A DNA stretch of 64,000 nt from Hydractinia symbiolongicarpus (taxonomy: Eukaryota; Cnidaria; Hydrozoa; Anthoathecata; Hydractiniidae): contig NC_079882.1 in assembly GCF_029227915.1 (NCBI RefSeq), positions 5,146,001-5,210,000 on the forward strand, given 5' to 3'. The notes beneath the pieces are model-generated. The model worked only from the letters and a program-made list of their open reading frames with translations, searched no databases and was not told the origin of the DNA. This document shows, one piece after another, positions 32,301-44,400 of this stretch (positions within the stretch are counted from its first letter, which is position 1; each line of letters begins with the position of its first letter). The position numbers were made by a program, and so were the translations under genes.

Positions 32301-35051
32301 CTTCCGTATTCTTTCCTCCAAGGTATATTTCAGTGAGCTGGACAAACGGGAGAACAAGAAAGGACAGTGACAAGGTAGAGATAACAGCTCACGAATGCTC
32401 AATTGGTTATTTTAAACTAAAACGCAAATACGCAAAATTGAAAAAACAGGGGTCTGGAAAAGATATGATAGGGAAATTTGCCTCACAACATTGCTTTTCA
32501 TTAAAAAATGGATTCATAGAAGAGCCATAAATTGAAAGTGAGTATAAATGCCTCAGCAGTGAAAACTTTTAGTGGATGGTGAAATTGTACATATGGTGAA
32601 ATTGTACATATGGCGAAATTGTACCACTTTTTGTTTTTTAAAAGATACTGTAGTATCTGCATTGCAGCTTTTATGTGATGGTCAAAAATTCTTATTATTC
32701 AAAAGTGCGATCTGCATAACTGCATTGTGAATTGAGTATCTCTATTGCAGTTTTATTTTAAATTATAAATTTCTCTGTACCTATTCACAGTTGTTCTCTT
32801 TTGTGTTTTGCAGTTGCAACCCATTGATGTTTCTGCTGTGGGTAGGATAGTTTGGGAAAGTATCAGGGTATAGTCACAAGATTGGGGAAAGATCATGTAC
32901 TGGACTTATAGCTTCAAGTCTAATTTTACTTTGCATACTGTTTTAATGATATAATTTATATCAATTCCCTCATAAAAGAAAAAACTGTACATACAGCTAT
33001 TTATGGATTTGGTTTGTTTACCTACCAAAACTTTCGCAAATTTGGCCCTTTAGATACTGTCTCTTTAAAATGCACACACATGACCTTTTCGAAATCGGCA
33101 TAAGGTGTATTCTTGTGGTACTGATGACTTCACATCTGTTGGCAAACAATACACTCACCTGAATTTATTATATGACTTGCAAAGAATAATGTTTTAGGAA
33201 CATTTGACCACAGTGTTTGTATGCCCCCAAAGATGCAATAGTTCTATTGGTTAAAAACCTAGACACATGACTTTTTTGCCAGAGAATTAACAGGCTGTTC
33301 TGCCCAGATTGTGAACACGGCATAAGCAGGATGACTTGATTATGTACGCATGGCCCGACTTTTTTTTTGTCCTGATAATGTCTTAGTGACCAAATTATGA
33401 AACCTGATATAATGGCTGGCTAGGTATAGGCTGTGACTGGCATTTTCTTTGAACTTTTGTGAATGAATCATTGACAAATTATTGTCACCAGGCATAAGCA
33501 AAAAAAGTCTCAACGTAATTCTTAGTATAAACTCTACTTGTGAGTACATTTTAACATAATAAACTTTGAGGAAACTACATTTCAAGGAACTAGATTTTCC
33601 AGACAGGTGGGTTCATTTTTATTTTTTGCCCTAAATTGACCTAAATTACTCGTTTTGCAGGTATTAGTTTGGTGAAAAGTTATTAAACTTTCGAATCCTA
33701 AAATTTACCTTAAGTGGATAAATTTTGGCGAGTATTTAACTTGGTGAATGACCAAAATAAAATATTTGGTGGGGATTTAATTTGGCGAATGATAAATTTT
33801 TTAAAATTTGGCGAGGATTTAAGTTGGCGAATACAAAAAAATATTTATTTTGGCGAATGACACAGAGAAATGAATTTTTATGTCTTCAAATGTTTTATAA
33901 AATTGGCTGGAATTTAATTTGGCGAACTGTAAATTATGTTAAATTTGGCGAGTATTTAATTTGGTGAATAGTCAGTTATTAAAATTTTTGGCGGGTATTT
34001 ACTTTAGCGAATTTCGCCAAATTTAATCCTTGCCAAAATTTATCTACCAGGGCTTAATTCAGGAAATTACTTAGGGCGTCCTAAACTGTCTGCAAACCTT
34101 TTCAGAAAACGAGAAACTCAATTTGTTTGTATCAAACAGTTAATATTTCAAAGTAAACCTACAAGGTCTAGAACCGTTACCACCAATTTTTTTTTCTATC
34201 TATCATTAGAAGAAGTAAGGCAGTTTTCATTTCTCTATTTTGGGTGCTCAAATTGGATGTCCCCAAAATTGGTATAATGATGTCTAAATTGATCTGTATT
34301 AGCCTGTGTCCACTCAAGGTAGTTTTCACAGAATTTTGTTTCATTCAAGAACAACAACAACTTTGTCACCAGGGCTGTTTGCTTGCCAAAACTGAAGATG
34401 AATATAAAAGCTGGTCGGCCTCGATTGTGTTCATTCCTACAAGTGAGGAATAACATAAAAGCGTGGCACATAAGCTGGCCTTCCCCGATTATACTCGTTC
34501 AATAAGTGAGAAATATTATAAAAATGTTTTACATGAGCTGACCTGCCCAGATTATTTTGGTTCTATAAGCCTCAATTAATATTAGATTGTTATAAGCCGG
34601 CCTCCCCTGATTATGTTTGTTTTCATATATATAAGTGCCAAAAAATGTTTTAACTGCTGAAAATAGGCAGGCCAGTCCTGTTGTATTTTCCGCCCTGTTT
34701 ATGAAAAGGGCAAACTGCCGTAGCTACAAAATCCAGACAGCGTTCATAATCTGGACCCAACAACGCTGCCTCTCTAGCAGCTAGCTAGCAAAAAGTTTTT
34801 AGATATTAAATTAAAGAAAAATACTAACCATTATCATGAAAAATTTGAACTATTGAGCTGCTTAACCATTCTTCCTTTTCAACTGCATTTCTTCCGCCAC
34901 AACCGTGTTGTTTAGCAATCGATAAAACAGTCCAATTTCTTAACGATTCGGCGACTGCAACAGAAAACGTGTCGACGACGGCCATATTTTTGTTTATGCA
35001 CTCCAAAATGATGGTGTTTAGCTTGTTTATACTGTTCTCCTTCACGGACAT
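29361..35051 (-). CDS. TSR2: TSR2 homologue (pre-rRNA processing; escort of ribosomal protein eS26)
   Basis: TSR2 family proteins chaperone eS26 and are needed for 20S pre-rRNA processing in 40S biogenesis. Four exons are clear: 34829-35051 (SLRNWTVLSIAKQHGCGG, the WGG-domain start, with NAVEKEEWL), 30687-30778 (VYPDEIADFVSEALFNEF, then DTIVEDGSLLE), 30087-30242 (LCKKLCSYYQLCKNNK, and an acidic run YNDEEDDNDEDLQ) and 29361-29425 (QAMDVEEDDGWEVVRRSKKK, stop TAG). The last residues match the family's DGW-VRR end. The third exon ends in phase 0 and the last begins needing one base, so one small exon of 3n+1 length between 30086 and 29426 is missing from my model. The first intron is about 4.05 kb. 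The gene starts 368 bp from the oppositely oriented RASSF gene. Confidence 0.9.
31546..31811 (-). pseudogene. Degenerate inverted copy of the 32.2-kb frame (TSR2 intron)
   Basis: On the minus strand 31546-31579 matches 32288-32322 over about 34 bp with few differences (GTTGTTTCTCCTTC then GTATTCTTTCCTCCAAG), and CCTCACGCA near 31600 and GTCGAGCAC near 31800 match words at 32218 and 32211 in the same order. Relative to the plus copy it carries about 190 extra bp and lacks about 40 bp, and the reading frame is broken. It looks like a decayed duplicate in inverted orientation. Confidence 0.5.
32177..32530 (+). CDS. Hypothetical 117-residue frame inside the TSR2 intron
   Basis: An open frame starting MEFDHFFAKKTRSSTSR, with an internal block VVSPSVFFPPRYISVSWTNG and a lysine-rich block FKLKRKYAKLKKQGSGKDM. 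I recognise no domain. An inverted, decayed partial copy lies about 500-600 bp upstream, so this may be part of a mobile element or a duplicated retrocopy rather than a gene. There is no membrane segment or signal peptide. It lies on the strand opposite to TSR2 and could be an independent intronic gene or chance. Confidence 0.3.
   Translation: MEFDHFFAKKTRSSTSRTDSFEIKNNRKFNTFKAYRNEVVSPSVFFPPRYISVSWTNGRTRKDSDKVEITAHECSIGYFKLKRKYAKLKKQGSGKDMIGKFASQHCFSLKNGFIEEP
32575..32625. repeat. Three tandem copies of a ~19-bp word
   Basis: TGG(T/C)GAAATTGTACATA is repeated about three times just downstream of the hypothetical frame. The last copy degenerates to GTACCAC. A minor local duplication. Confidence 0.7.
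33650..34050. repeat. Degenerate tandem 'AATTTGGCGA(A/G)TATTTAA' array (TSR2 intron)
   Basis: The word TTGGCGAA or TTGGCGAG followed by (T/G)ATTTAA recurs roughly every 25-45 bp across 400 bp, about ten times. The block is bounded on the right by the inverted form TTCGCCAAATTTAA (34009-34025). This resembles the sub-terminal motif arrays of some DNA transposons, where short words are transposase binding sites. No frame of interest. Confidence 0.65.
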
Positions 35052-35419
35052 TAATGCAGTTAAACTTATTTATCTATATCCTAAGTCAGTGTGACCTCTG
35101 ACGAAAACATTCTTCGCAACATTACGAAAGAATTTGTACTTTTTATTAGCTCGCTTTGAAAAATTAATTATGCCTAACAGGCTGACTGTCCTTTACTCTA
35201 ATGTACGATCAGAAGATTAAATAACAGATTTAGAAAAAATATATAGCTAGCTATATTGATCCTAAATTTACGCATAAGTTATATCTAAACATCTAGCGCA
35301 AAAAAGTTTAAAATCAAGTTGTGCTTGCATCATTTTCCCGACTTGTTGTTTAGCCATTATAGCTATTATAGCTATATAGCTGGCTAGCTAGAGGCTAGTT
35401 CTTTGTAACTGAACTATAT
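35052..35419. promoter_or_regulatory. Shared head-to-head promoter interval, TSR2 / RASSF
   Basis: The start codons of TSR2 (-) and the RASSF gene (+) lie 368 bp apart, so both promoters and 5' UTRs must fit here unless one gene has a remote upstream exon. The interval holds several AGCTAGCTA and AGCTATATAGCT palindromic words (35244-35395). No TATA box can be assigned with confidence. Bidirectional promoter use is an inference from the spacing. Confidence 0.55.
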
Positions 35420-38400
35420 ATGATGTCAATAGATTTAAATAAGACTTTCGACGAAGATACCGATTCAGAAACAGATAATTTTATTGAACTTAAAACAATA
35501 CCATTCCGTAAACGGCCATCATTACTAACAATTGGTGTAGGAGGAATGTCCAACGTGCAACAGAGTAAAAAGGGAGACCGAAAGCCTGGGTTAAAACAGA
35601 GAATATTTGGGGCAAGAAAACCCAGCAAAGGTAAGATTTTTTTAAAATAAACAAGACTGTAAAAAAATTGTGGTAGCTTAGCTATAACATGTTCTTAGCA
35701 TACTGGCTGCAGTAATTATCTACATATGCGGGCTCTTCTGCAGAATGGTGCAGCAAGTTTCCAACTCAACCATCAGTGATCTCTAGCTATACTTTATTAG
35801 CAGCCAAAGATTATGAATTTACGTGGCTGACATTGTATCATTAGACTAAGAGAAATTACATCAGACTTCTTGTTCCTAACTCGTGCATTCAAGCATTTGC
35901 ATAAAAAATAATTTTATAATATTTGTAAGATTTCCATTATTTACTTTTACCTTAGGGGAAAAAACTTTCATGAATTTTGCGAAGTTTAGCTTAATTCGCA
36001 AAAGTTTATGTTCGAGAAAACGTCTGACGTGGCTCATTCACAAAAGTTAATAGACTTTTTTCTTTTCATTCGCGAAAGTTTGTGTAACCGAAAAAAAAAA
36101 AAACTTATTTTAAGTTCATATATACGTTGTATTTATGAATTTACTGATCTTAAAGGATGTTTTAACTAGCCCACAATTGATCAGTTTCAATTTTCCTGTT
36201 AATATGAAAGTACCTTTTGAAAATTTTCAAAGAAATTTCGCATAATACACCTTTATGATACATAATTCAGCAAAATTAACACTCCATCGCAGCTTATTTG
36301 CGATTGGAGGAGGTAATTATCGCAATTATTGGTAATTATCTTTTATAAAAGTTTATTAAGGAGAAAACACGTTCTTTTGGGATAACTTTTTTTGCCACGT
36401 CTTTTTTTAATGAAAAGTACATATGAGTTGTATCTTATTATTATTATTATGTTATGTCTTTTACCTCCTTTCATCCAATATTGTAAAACAAAGGAGAGCC
36501 GTAGAAACACATGTACAATTGAATTATCGTAAAGGTGTAATTAGGAAAATTGATTCTTAAATCTTGAAAATTATTGTATCGTGAAAGTTTATATTCTCGA
36601 AATTTTAAATAAGGCTCATTCGCCAAAGTTTATGTTCACAAAATGAAAAATTTTTGTAAATTTCTTTATTTGCAAAAGTTTCTGTTCGCGAAAGTTTCTT
36701 TCCCTGAAGTATTAAATTGGTAATCATTTAAATTGCACAATTTTCCTGCTACAATTCCCTTAACTGAATAAAAATCCAAAAAACAAAGGATTTAATCAAT
36801 TGTCATTAATAGATGAATTCCAGTGGATGTTATTTGTTTACTTTTTAGTTGTAAGCTTTTTGGCTCCGTCGTATGCGTGGCAGGAAAAAAAGATTCTAGA
36901 ATTTGGTGTAGAGAGATCTTTTTTTGTGAATTTCTTCTTGTTGAAACATTATTTGAGGTTTTAAACTATTTTTGAGTGTAGATTGATGCCTTCTGAGCGA
37001 TTTGAATTTATTTACAGAGTCCTAACAATGCTTTTGTGTGACAAAATAGACTGATATTAACTTAAACGCAGATGCCAGAGTCAAAAGAGCTCTAAAAATG
37101 TAAACAAAGAAATTTATTTATCTAGACTTTTTGGCTAGTAATAGCTTGTTAAAATTGTTTAAGTTTTCAGCCTACTAACTGCTTTATAAAACAAGTTTCC
37201 AGGTTCATGGTATGATCAGGACCAAATAGCGTTAAGTTGGATTTTCAATAAAGAATAAAAGGGTTCAAACTCATTTTGTGTCTTTTTTGCGTCCCTAGGG
37301 TTTTGATGTTTTGCTGAGTAGGCTTTAATGGATTTTATGTTCTGATGCAACCTTTAATGGTTTGGTTCAGTGCTTTTAGTGCAAATTTGGCAATTGTTCT
37401 TTTCCAACTTTTGATAGCAACCTCAGAATTATTTTATAAGTTTTACTACACATGAGCTCGAAATAATTTAAGCAAAAATGGTCACTTTTAAAGAGAGAGA
37501 GAGGGGGATTGTTGAAACTAAATATTTTTGGTTAATGATAATAGTTAGCTATAAAATTAGAGTGTTTTAATAGTAAAAAACCCAGATAATAGTCATAAAA
37601 TAACTCTTAGGAACTAATAATGTAAAAAATTTTAAACAAAAATAATGATAAGAAAACTTATCTTTGGAAACCAACATTATATTATGCTAGCTTCAATATG
37701 TTGTATTATCTATTGCAAATCCAACTTTATTGTAAAAATTGTTTGCAGTATATATTTTGTGAATTTTTGAAAAGACACAAAAATATTTCCTACACTACAC
37801 CCTACTCTGTGTGAATGTAGTGTGTTTAGATAAAATACATAAAATATTAAGAAAAAAGGTGTAATGGATATAATTGTTTTTTACAAGATATAGAAAATTG
37901 ATTTCAGTACCTTTGTATCCTGTTTTTCTAAAAACCGTAAATGTAACTAGTCAATGTTTTCCTATGTGGTCCAGCTTTTTCTTCTACCATGCACCTGCAT
38001 ACTTATAGTGCCTAATAGACATCCCTGCACCACTCCCCACCCCCACAGCCACTTCTCTATTATATATATAATAATTTTTAGAGCAGTCATTTTCCTTCTC
38101 CATACATGCATCCCATTAAAATTAATATGGGTGGTGCCAAAATCTGTGTATAACCATTTAGAACATATTGGCAAAGTACTGCAAAGTAGTATAATAAATA
38201 ACGCTAAAAAATTATTGAGTTTGTGCATGACAAGATAGGCATTGTCATTTTGAAAGATCCAAGGCCTGACAATTTTCTGTTATATTATACTTGGTAGTCC
38301 TCACAAAATCAGGCAATTTCAACTCACGCTAAAATTATGTTTTTTTAACATTGTGAAATTTTTCAGATATATTTGACAATTACTGATTTATGGATAATGC

Positions 38401-41400
38401 TGTAGCCAAATTAAAAAGGAAAGTCAAATTCCATGTTTTGTTTTTTAAAATGGCTTTCGCCATCTGCCAAATTAAAATTCTGCTAAAATTTTTTATTATT
38501 GCTCTCTATCACATTTCAAATTCCCCACCACTTCTTTTCATTTCTGTCAACTATGTCTAGTTAGATTTAGTTTTGTTATTGTTTATTTTGCTGTGTTTTA
38601 GCTTGAAGCAGATTAAAAAGGTTTAGCAAGGTACGGTTTATATTAGATAACAGAAGATTGCTAAGTAATTTATTTTCTATTGTTTTTTGTATTTATGGGG
38701 TGTTATAGTTAGATTTTCCATAGAATAGTAGCTTCTTAAGTTTTTCAGTAATTTACATTTAATTATGCAGAAATACTTTCTTTAACCTAAAGTATTGAGA
38801 ATTTTTGCATTTTTTGCATGTCACATTCATGGTTTACTGTAAATTTTACAAAAGTATACAAAAAATGTTTGTTTTTGTTTGACTTTAGGAAGTCCCAAAT
38901 TTGATGTGGTCCGAAGCGTTGAGATTCTTAACTATACACAAAAAGGTGATAGAGCTAAAGACACAATAGATGGATCGAGAGAGCTAAGAAAGGGTTCCTT
39001 TCTGCCTGTTGGGCCATGTATCGTGCATGGCCATAGGTTAGAAGCACACCATAAACCAACATGGTGTGATGTTTGTGATGACTTTATATGGGGACTTTAT
39101 ACACAAGCAATGAGATGCTTACGTGAGTAAATTTTGTATTGGATTAACTGTTGGTTCTTTAACTGCTTTGTTTTACTTATTTATCATGTAATTTGCTACT
39201 GGGTAAACCATCTTTTTTTTCTAAACATAATTTTGATGTCCCTTTTGCTTTGGTTCATAGAGTAAGGGTAAATGTATAGGAGAAAACTAAAGTAACATTA
39301 TTCCAATTATTCAGATACCTTTAATATATTTATAGGTAATTGTATTTTAAAATGTACCTGTTTATTTTCATATGGCCCATTATTAAGGTCACATTTTTCC
39401 GATTTAAATAACCTTGTTCTTAAATTATTTTGCAAATTAAGTATTACGGAGGGTGGATACTATTAAGAATTTCTTATGTCATTATTATTTTTAGATAATT
39501 TTTTTGATTTGAGCTTCCATGCTCTTGAATTCCTCCTGAATTTCTACCAGTTGATTGTGTTTTGAGGAAGAAAGTTTCGTTCTAAAAGTGTCTATAATTA
39601 CCTGTGTTTATTTGTTATGTTGAATTGTTCTGGTTTTTCTAATTATCAAGTCAAGTTTGATTTCAACAACAATGACATGTGAATACCATACCTCTGCATA
39701 AGCTGAAGTGACATTATCATTGTGTAAAAACTGAATTATAAAACTTTAAGCTTTGCCTGATGCTTCTCATTAAATCAACATTATAATAAATAAATTCATG
39801 GAAGCTTGTCGAAAAATATATTAAACGATCATTAGTATCAAACATTTAAATAGATCACCACAAATAATTTTTAATGACTGTTTGATGAATGAGATATAGT
39901 TAGAACGTAATGTAACATCAGCAATGAAATAATGTCTGTGTGTTACTTAGCCTAACCATATTTCAAGATGTAATTTCATGTATTTGTGTTTTAAATTGGA
40001 ATGCCATATTATGTAGAAATGCGTAAGTTTTGTTCTGTTACATTTTAAGCTTGTTGTGGTGATGATGTGTTTGTATGTATTTATATATGTCAAGAAAAAA
40101 AGTTTGGTTATAAAATTTCTACCTTCACATTTGCATGTCATTTCAGTTGATGTATGATGCATCCGTAGGTTCATACTTTTACTTAAGGTTAAGTAAGAGA
40201 TTGGGCTGCGGACATTTACGTATAAACAAAGGATGATTATATATTCTGTAATGTCATCTTTGTGATTAAAATTGCAAACCCAGTAAGCACAGTTTAAAGG
40301 TAATTTTTTTTTGGAAAAATGTTTTCGTCATTTGAAGTGTTGTTGCTATTGTTTCCTGTGTTTGTTTGTTTGTTTGTTTGTTTGTTTTTGTTTTGTTTGT
40401 TTGTTGTTGTTGTTTGTTATTTTGTTTGCTTGCGTTGTAGGGAAGTATCGCTTAGTATCTTTTTTATTATTAAAAAAGTGGATCTTTTTTTATTGTTAAG
40501 TTGTGATATAACATAGAGCATTGTTTACCATTTTCATCCATCTCATTAAATTCATCTACAGTGATTACTACAAACCGATAGCATCTTTCTTTCCTTAAGC
40601 AAAGACTTTAATCTGTTCTTATGGAGATCAAAAACAATTTGCATGCATGTGACATGTGGTTATGAGTTGCTTTATCCGGGAGAACAAGTTAGGTTAAAAC
40701 AAAAAACAACCATTCAAGCAAATTCCAACTTTATAGCTAGTTTGAGATTTCACTTTTCTCTTCAACTCTTTAAACTACCAAATGTCACAGGGATGCAAAT
40801 GTATTTTTAAATACCTTATTCTATGAAATTAAAGAGTCAAGAAATTAACGCGAATTAAATTAACGGTCATGAAATTAACACGGTTTAATGAAATTATTTT
40901 GAAAAAAGCATTTAATTAACGCGGTTGAGCAAGGTTGTTTTCTAAAATTCATTTAATTAACGCGAATTTAAGAATATGTCACGAAGCAAAAATTACGGCA
41001 ACAGTCAAATCCACGGTAGTGAAGCGACCCTCTTTATTACAAGGGGGTTTGGAAATCGAAATAAAATCTTACGTTGTTTGGAAAGTTAATGTTAAAAATT
41101 TAAAAATTTTGGAAGAAAATGTGCTTTCAGTTAATTTTCCACTTGGATCAGAATATGAAGATAATGCGAAAGCTATTTTAGAAAAAGATCGCTGAAAAAG
41201 AGAACACCGTTGAGCCATGGATTTTTATGTTTTTGGGGCTTTTATATATTTGAAAAAAGGCAACAAATTACCAGTATTTTACTTAAAGAGTCATGAAATT
41301 GACAGTCTTTAAATTATCCCTGCCCGTTATTATCACGATAACCCTAAAATATATGGTTGAGCAGTCAAGCTCTATAGTCATATTTTCAGTTTCGACGCAA

Positions 41401-44400
41401 AAATTAAAAAAAATTCTTAATTACTAATAAATTTTTTTATAAAAACAAAACTGTTTTTACATATATCTTAAGAGTTGTTGGTTATTGTTTTATAATCGTA
41501 TTGTACACTAAACTTTTGTTAAATCAAGTCAACGCACTCATACATGGAATCTAAAACCTCAATCGGGTAATAAATCGATTTATCCAAACAAATCGATCAC
41601 TCTGTTGGAAATTCGATGTAAATATTTTCACTTCTGCTAACCATATCTTTTTAGATTGTCGTTACACGTGTCACGCAAAATGTGTGAAGTATGTACATTT
41701 GGACTGTCCAAAGGCTCCAACCTCTGAAAAAACACGTGAGGTTCTTATGAAAGAAACCTTGGAAATTTTGGTGAGTTTATTTTTTTCTGATTTGTTACAT
41801 TAAATTGGTTCTTGTTGGTTTTTATACAAAAACATAACACTTTTTTGTCACCTCCAAACATTGCCATTTAACCATAACGTCTTGCCTTTTGTGGGAGTGG
41901 TTTTGAACTGAAATAACGATAATTCCGAATCAATTCTTTATTTTGTAAATTTAAACCACTTTAACTGTGTAAATTAAAAAGGCAGCATTATTTTTTGACA
42001 AGTAAAGAAAAATTTGTGAAGAATGCCGAGGTCTTCTAGATGCGTTATCTTTGTACTGAATATCTAAAAATATGAAAGTAATCAGGGAAACCCGAGAAAA
42101 CGTTTATCTGTAAACATCCCCCCTGAAAGACTTTTGTATTTGTAGTTGTAAACAGGTGAATAATCCTCGAAAACAATTTTCCAGTTGTAGTATTAATGTT
42201 CCGTGTGAGTCAACTTGGAGCTTTTGATTGTGTGCGAAAAGTCATTAAAGTCGAAGGATTTTGGAACCAATTTCTCCGTATAACCTCTCCCCCCTGCTTT
42301 TCTGTACAAATTCTCTTTTTTAATGTGTACAAATTTATACAGAAAATGAGCAGTGACCGGTTTCAATTGCAATGAGCAAATGTATAATTCAGTGTGATAC
42401 TCATGATTTCAATGCACATTCATCGTGAGAAATAACCTTCCATGAATATTTTACGAACCTCGGTTTTTATGTATACCAAAAATGTTGTAGAAAAATATAT
42501 CAAAATCTTAATGTCTTTTTTTAAAGCAACATGATTTCGGATAAAATCGAATTTTGGAATCACGTAGTATAAAACGTTTTTAGTGTTTTTTGTTGTTTTC
42601 TTTTTTTAAAATAACGATTTCCTTCCCTTGATTGCTATGTGGTTTGCTGAAAACATGATTATAAGTTTTAAAAAAATGTTTAAGCTTTTTTGTGTGTTAT
42701 TTTCAGAGCGAGACAGATGGTGCAACCGACGAGCGAAAAATGAACAACAACCTCCCAAATTTCGTGTCTTCGATTTCCCAACTTCGTCGTTTGATTGAAG
42801 AGTATAACGACAAATCATCTCTCATCATGACACTGGTATGAAAAATCAGAAATATACTACTCACAGTCTGTGGTTTTGTTTTGTTATTTTCTATGTTATT
42901 TTAGGAAACCAGGAACAGGATCTAGTTCCAATGTTGTGGAAACCAGAGGGTTAGCCCTCCCGATAATTTTTTTAAAAAATGATTAAAAAAAATGCTGGAT
43001 AAAAAGATTTCTTCCTTCTCATCTTTAAAACCCACCCGTTGTACCAAGTTTGCTGGGTTTTTTCACTACATAACAACAGTAAAGAGTGCTTTAACGACAA
43101 ATTATTTGGATTTTGAGAGGAAAGAGAACCCGGCGATATCAGTACCCAAACAAATTTATAGCCATTTTTTCTCTCGTCATACTATAATAATTTTGGTATA
43201 AGAAATCAATTTCGCTTGATTTCTTGCGATCTAAAGGTTCCAGTTTTCAAAATCTTCCACTGCCGCAATTCGAATATTGAAATTATGCCCCCCTTCCATA
43301 AAAAATGAAAAAAAAGAATTTCTTCCCACGGCACTGAGTTACCGTCATGGTACCGTCATGGTTATAATGCTCCAAATAATAATAAAAATCTTACTTATGG
43401 TTTATGAAATTTCTTTATATTTTGTAGTCCAGTACTTACTTCCTTATAAAAAAGGACGTAAAATCTAATCATCACGTGTGGAATGCTAACCATTAATAAC
43501 CAAATTCAGATGACGTGTATGCACTGTTGATATCACTCTAAAGTTTTATGCTGTAATCTCGAGAATCTTCAAGTCTATTTTTCTTTCTTGCAGCACGATG
43601 ATTGTACGTTCGATGGCTTTATTCGTGTCCACATGAACATGAACAGACCTGTAAATGTATCGTCAGACGTTAGTAATCTTACGTTAAAAAAAGTACTAAG
43701 AACTAAGTCGGGCCGTCCTAAACGACCGTTGTTAGACTCCCGGAGACCAGTCACTGAACTATTTTCAAGTGATACCATCGGAAGTAGCGGTGACTTTGTT
43801 TTCGAAGATTCGGGTGTCAGTTCACAGTCTTCGTCAACACTATCGTCTGTCGATTCTGAAGCATTGTCATCAATAGTATCAAAAAAACCAAAGGTATGTG
43901 TTTTTTTTTCTGTTAAAGTTGCCACATTAACATCGTTTTGTTTTTGTATGAACAAAACAGATTTGTTTAGCCTCGAGTTATCAATGTAATTTTGTATTTG
44001 TTTCTTTCTCATAGCGCACAGCCCGTAGGTTGAGTTTCTACATGCCAAAGGAAACATACAAACCTTTGCACGTGACCAGTACGACGACGGTAAAAGAGGT
44101 CATTGAGGCACTGCTAACAAAATATAATGTAACTGATAACCCTAAGAAGTATGCACTTTATGAAAAAACAACTGGAGGTGGCAAGAACGAAGGTTTGTAC
44201 TGATTTTCAAGAGTTAAGGGCCGGGACTACGGTGTGCTTTTTTCATGTGTATGCAATGTGAGTTTGTTGCATTGTACACGCAAACAAAATTGCACCGTGG
44301 CACTGGGCATATTTTTTTTTCTTTTTTTTCATGCATTGTAGCAAAACTGACAAAAAGAGTTATTGCACAGAATCAAATTAATTTAATTTCATGGAACAGT

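Noticed and set aside
43575-44057. 160-codon minus-strand frame
   Set aside because: Antisense shadow of RASSF exons 5 and 6.
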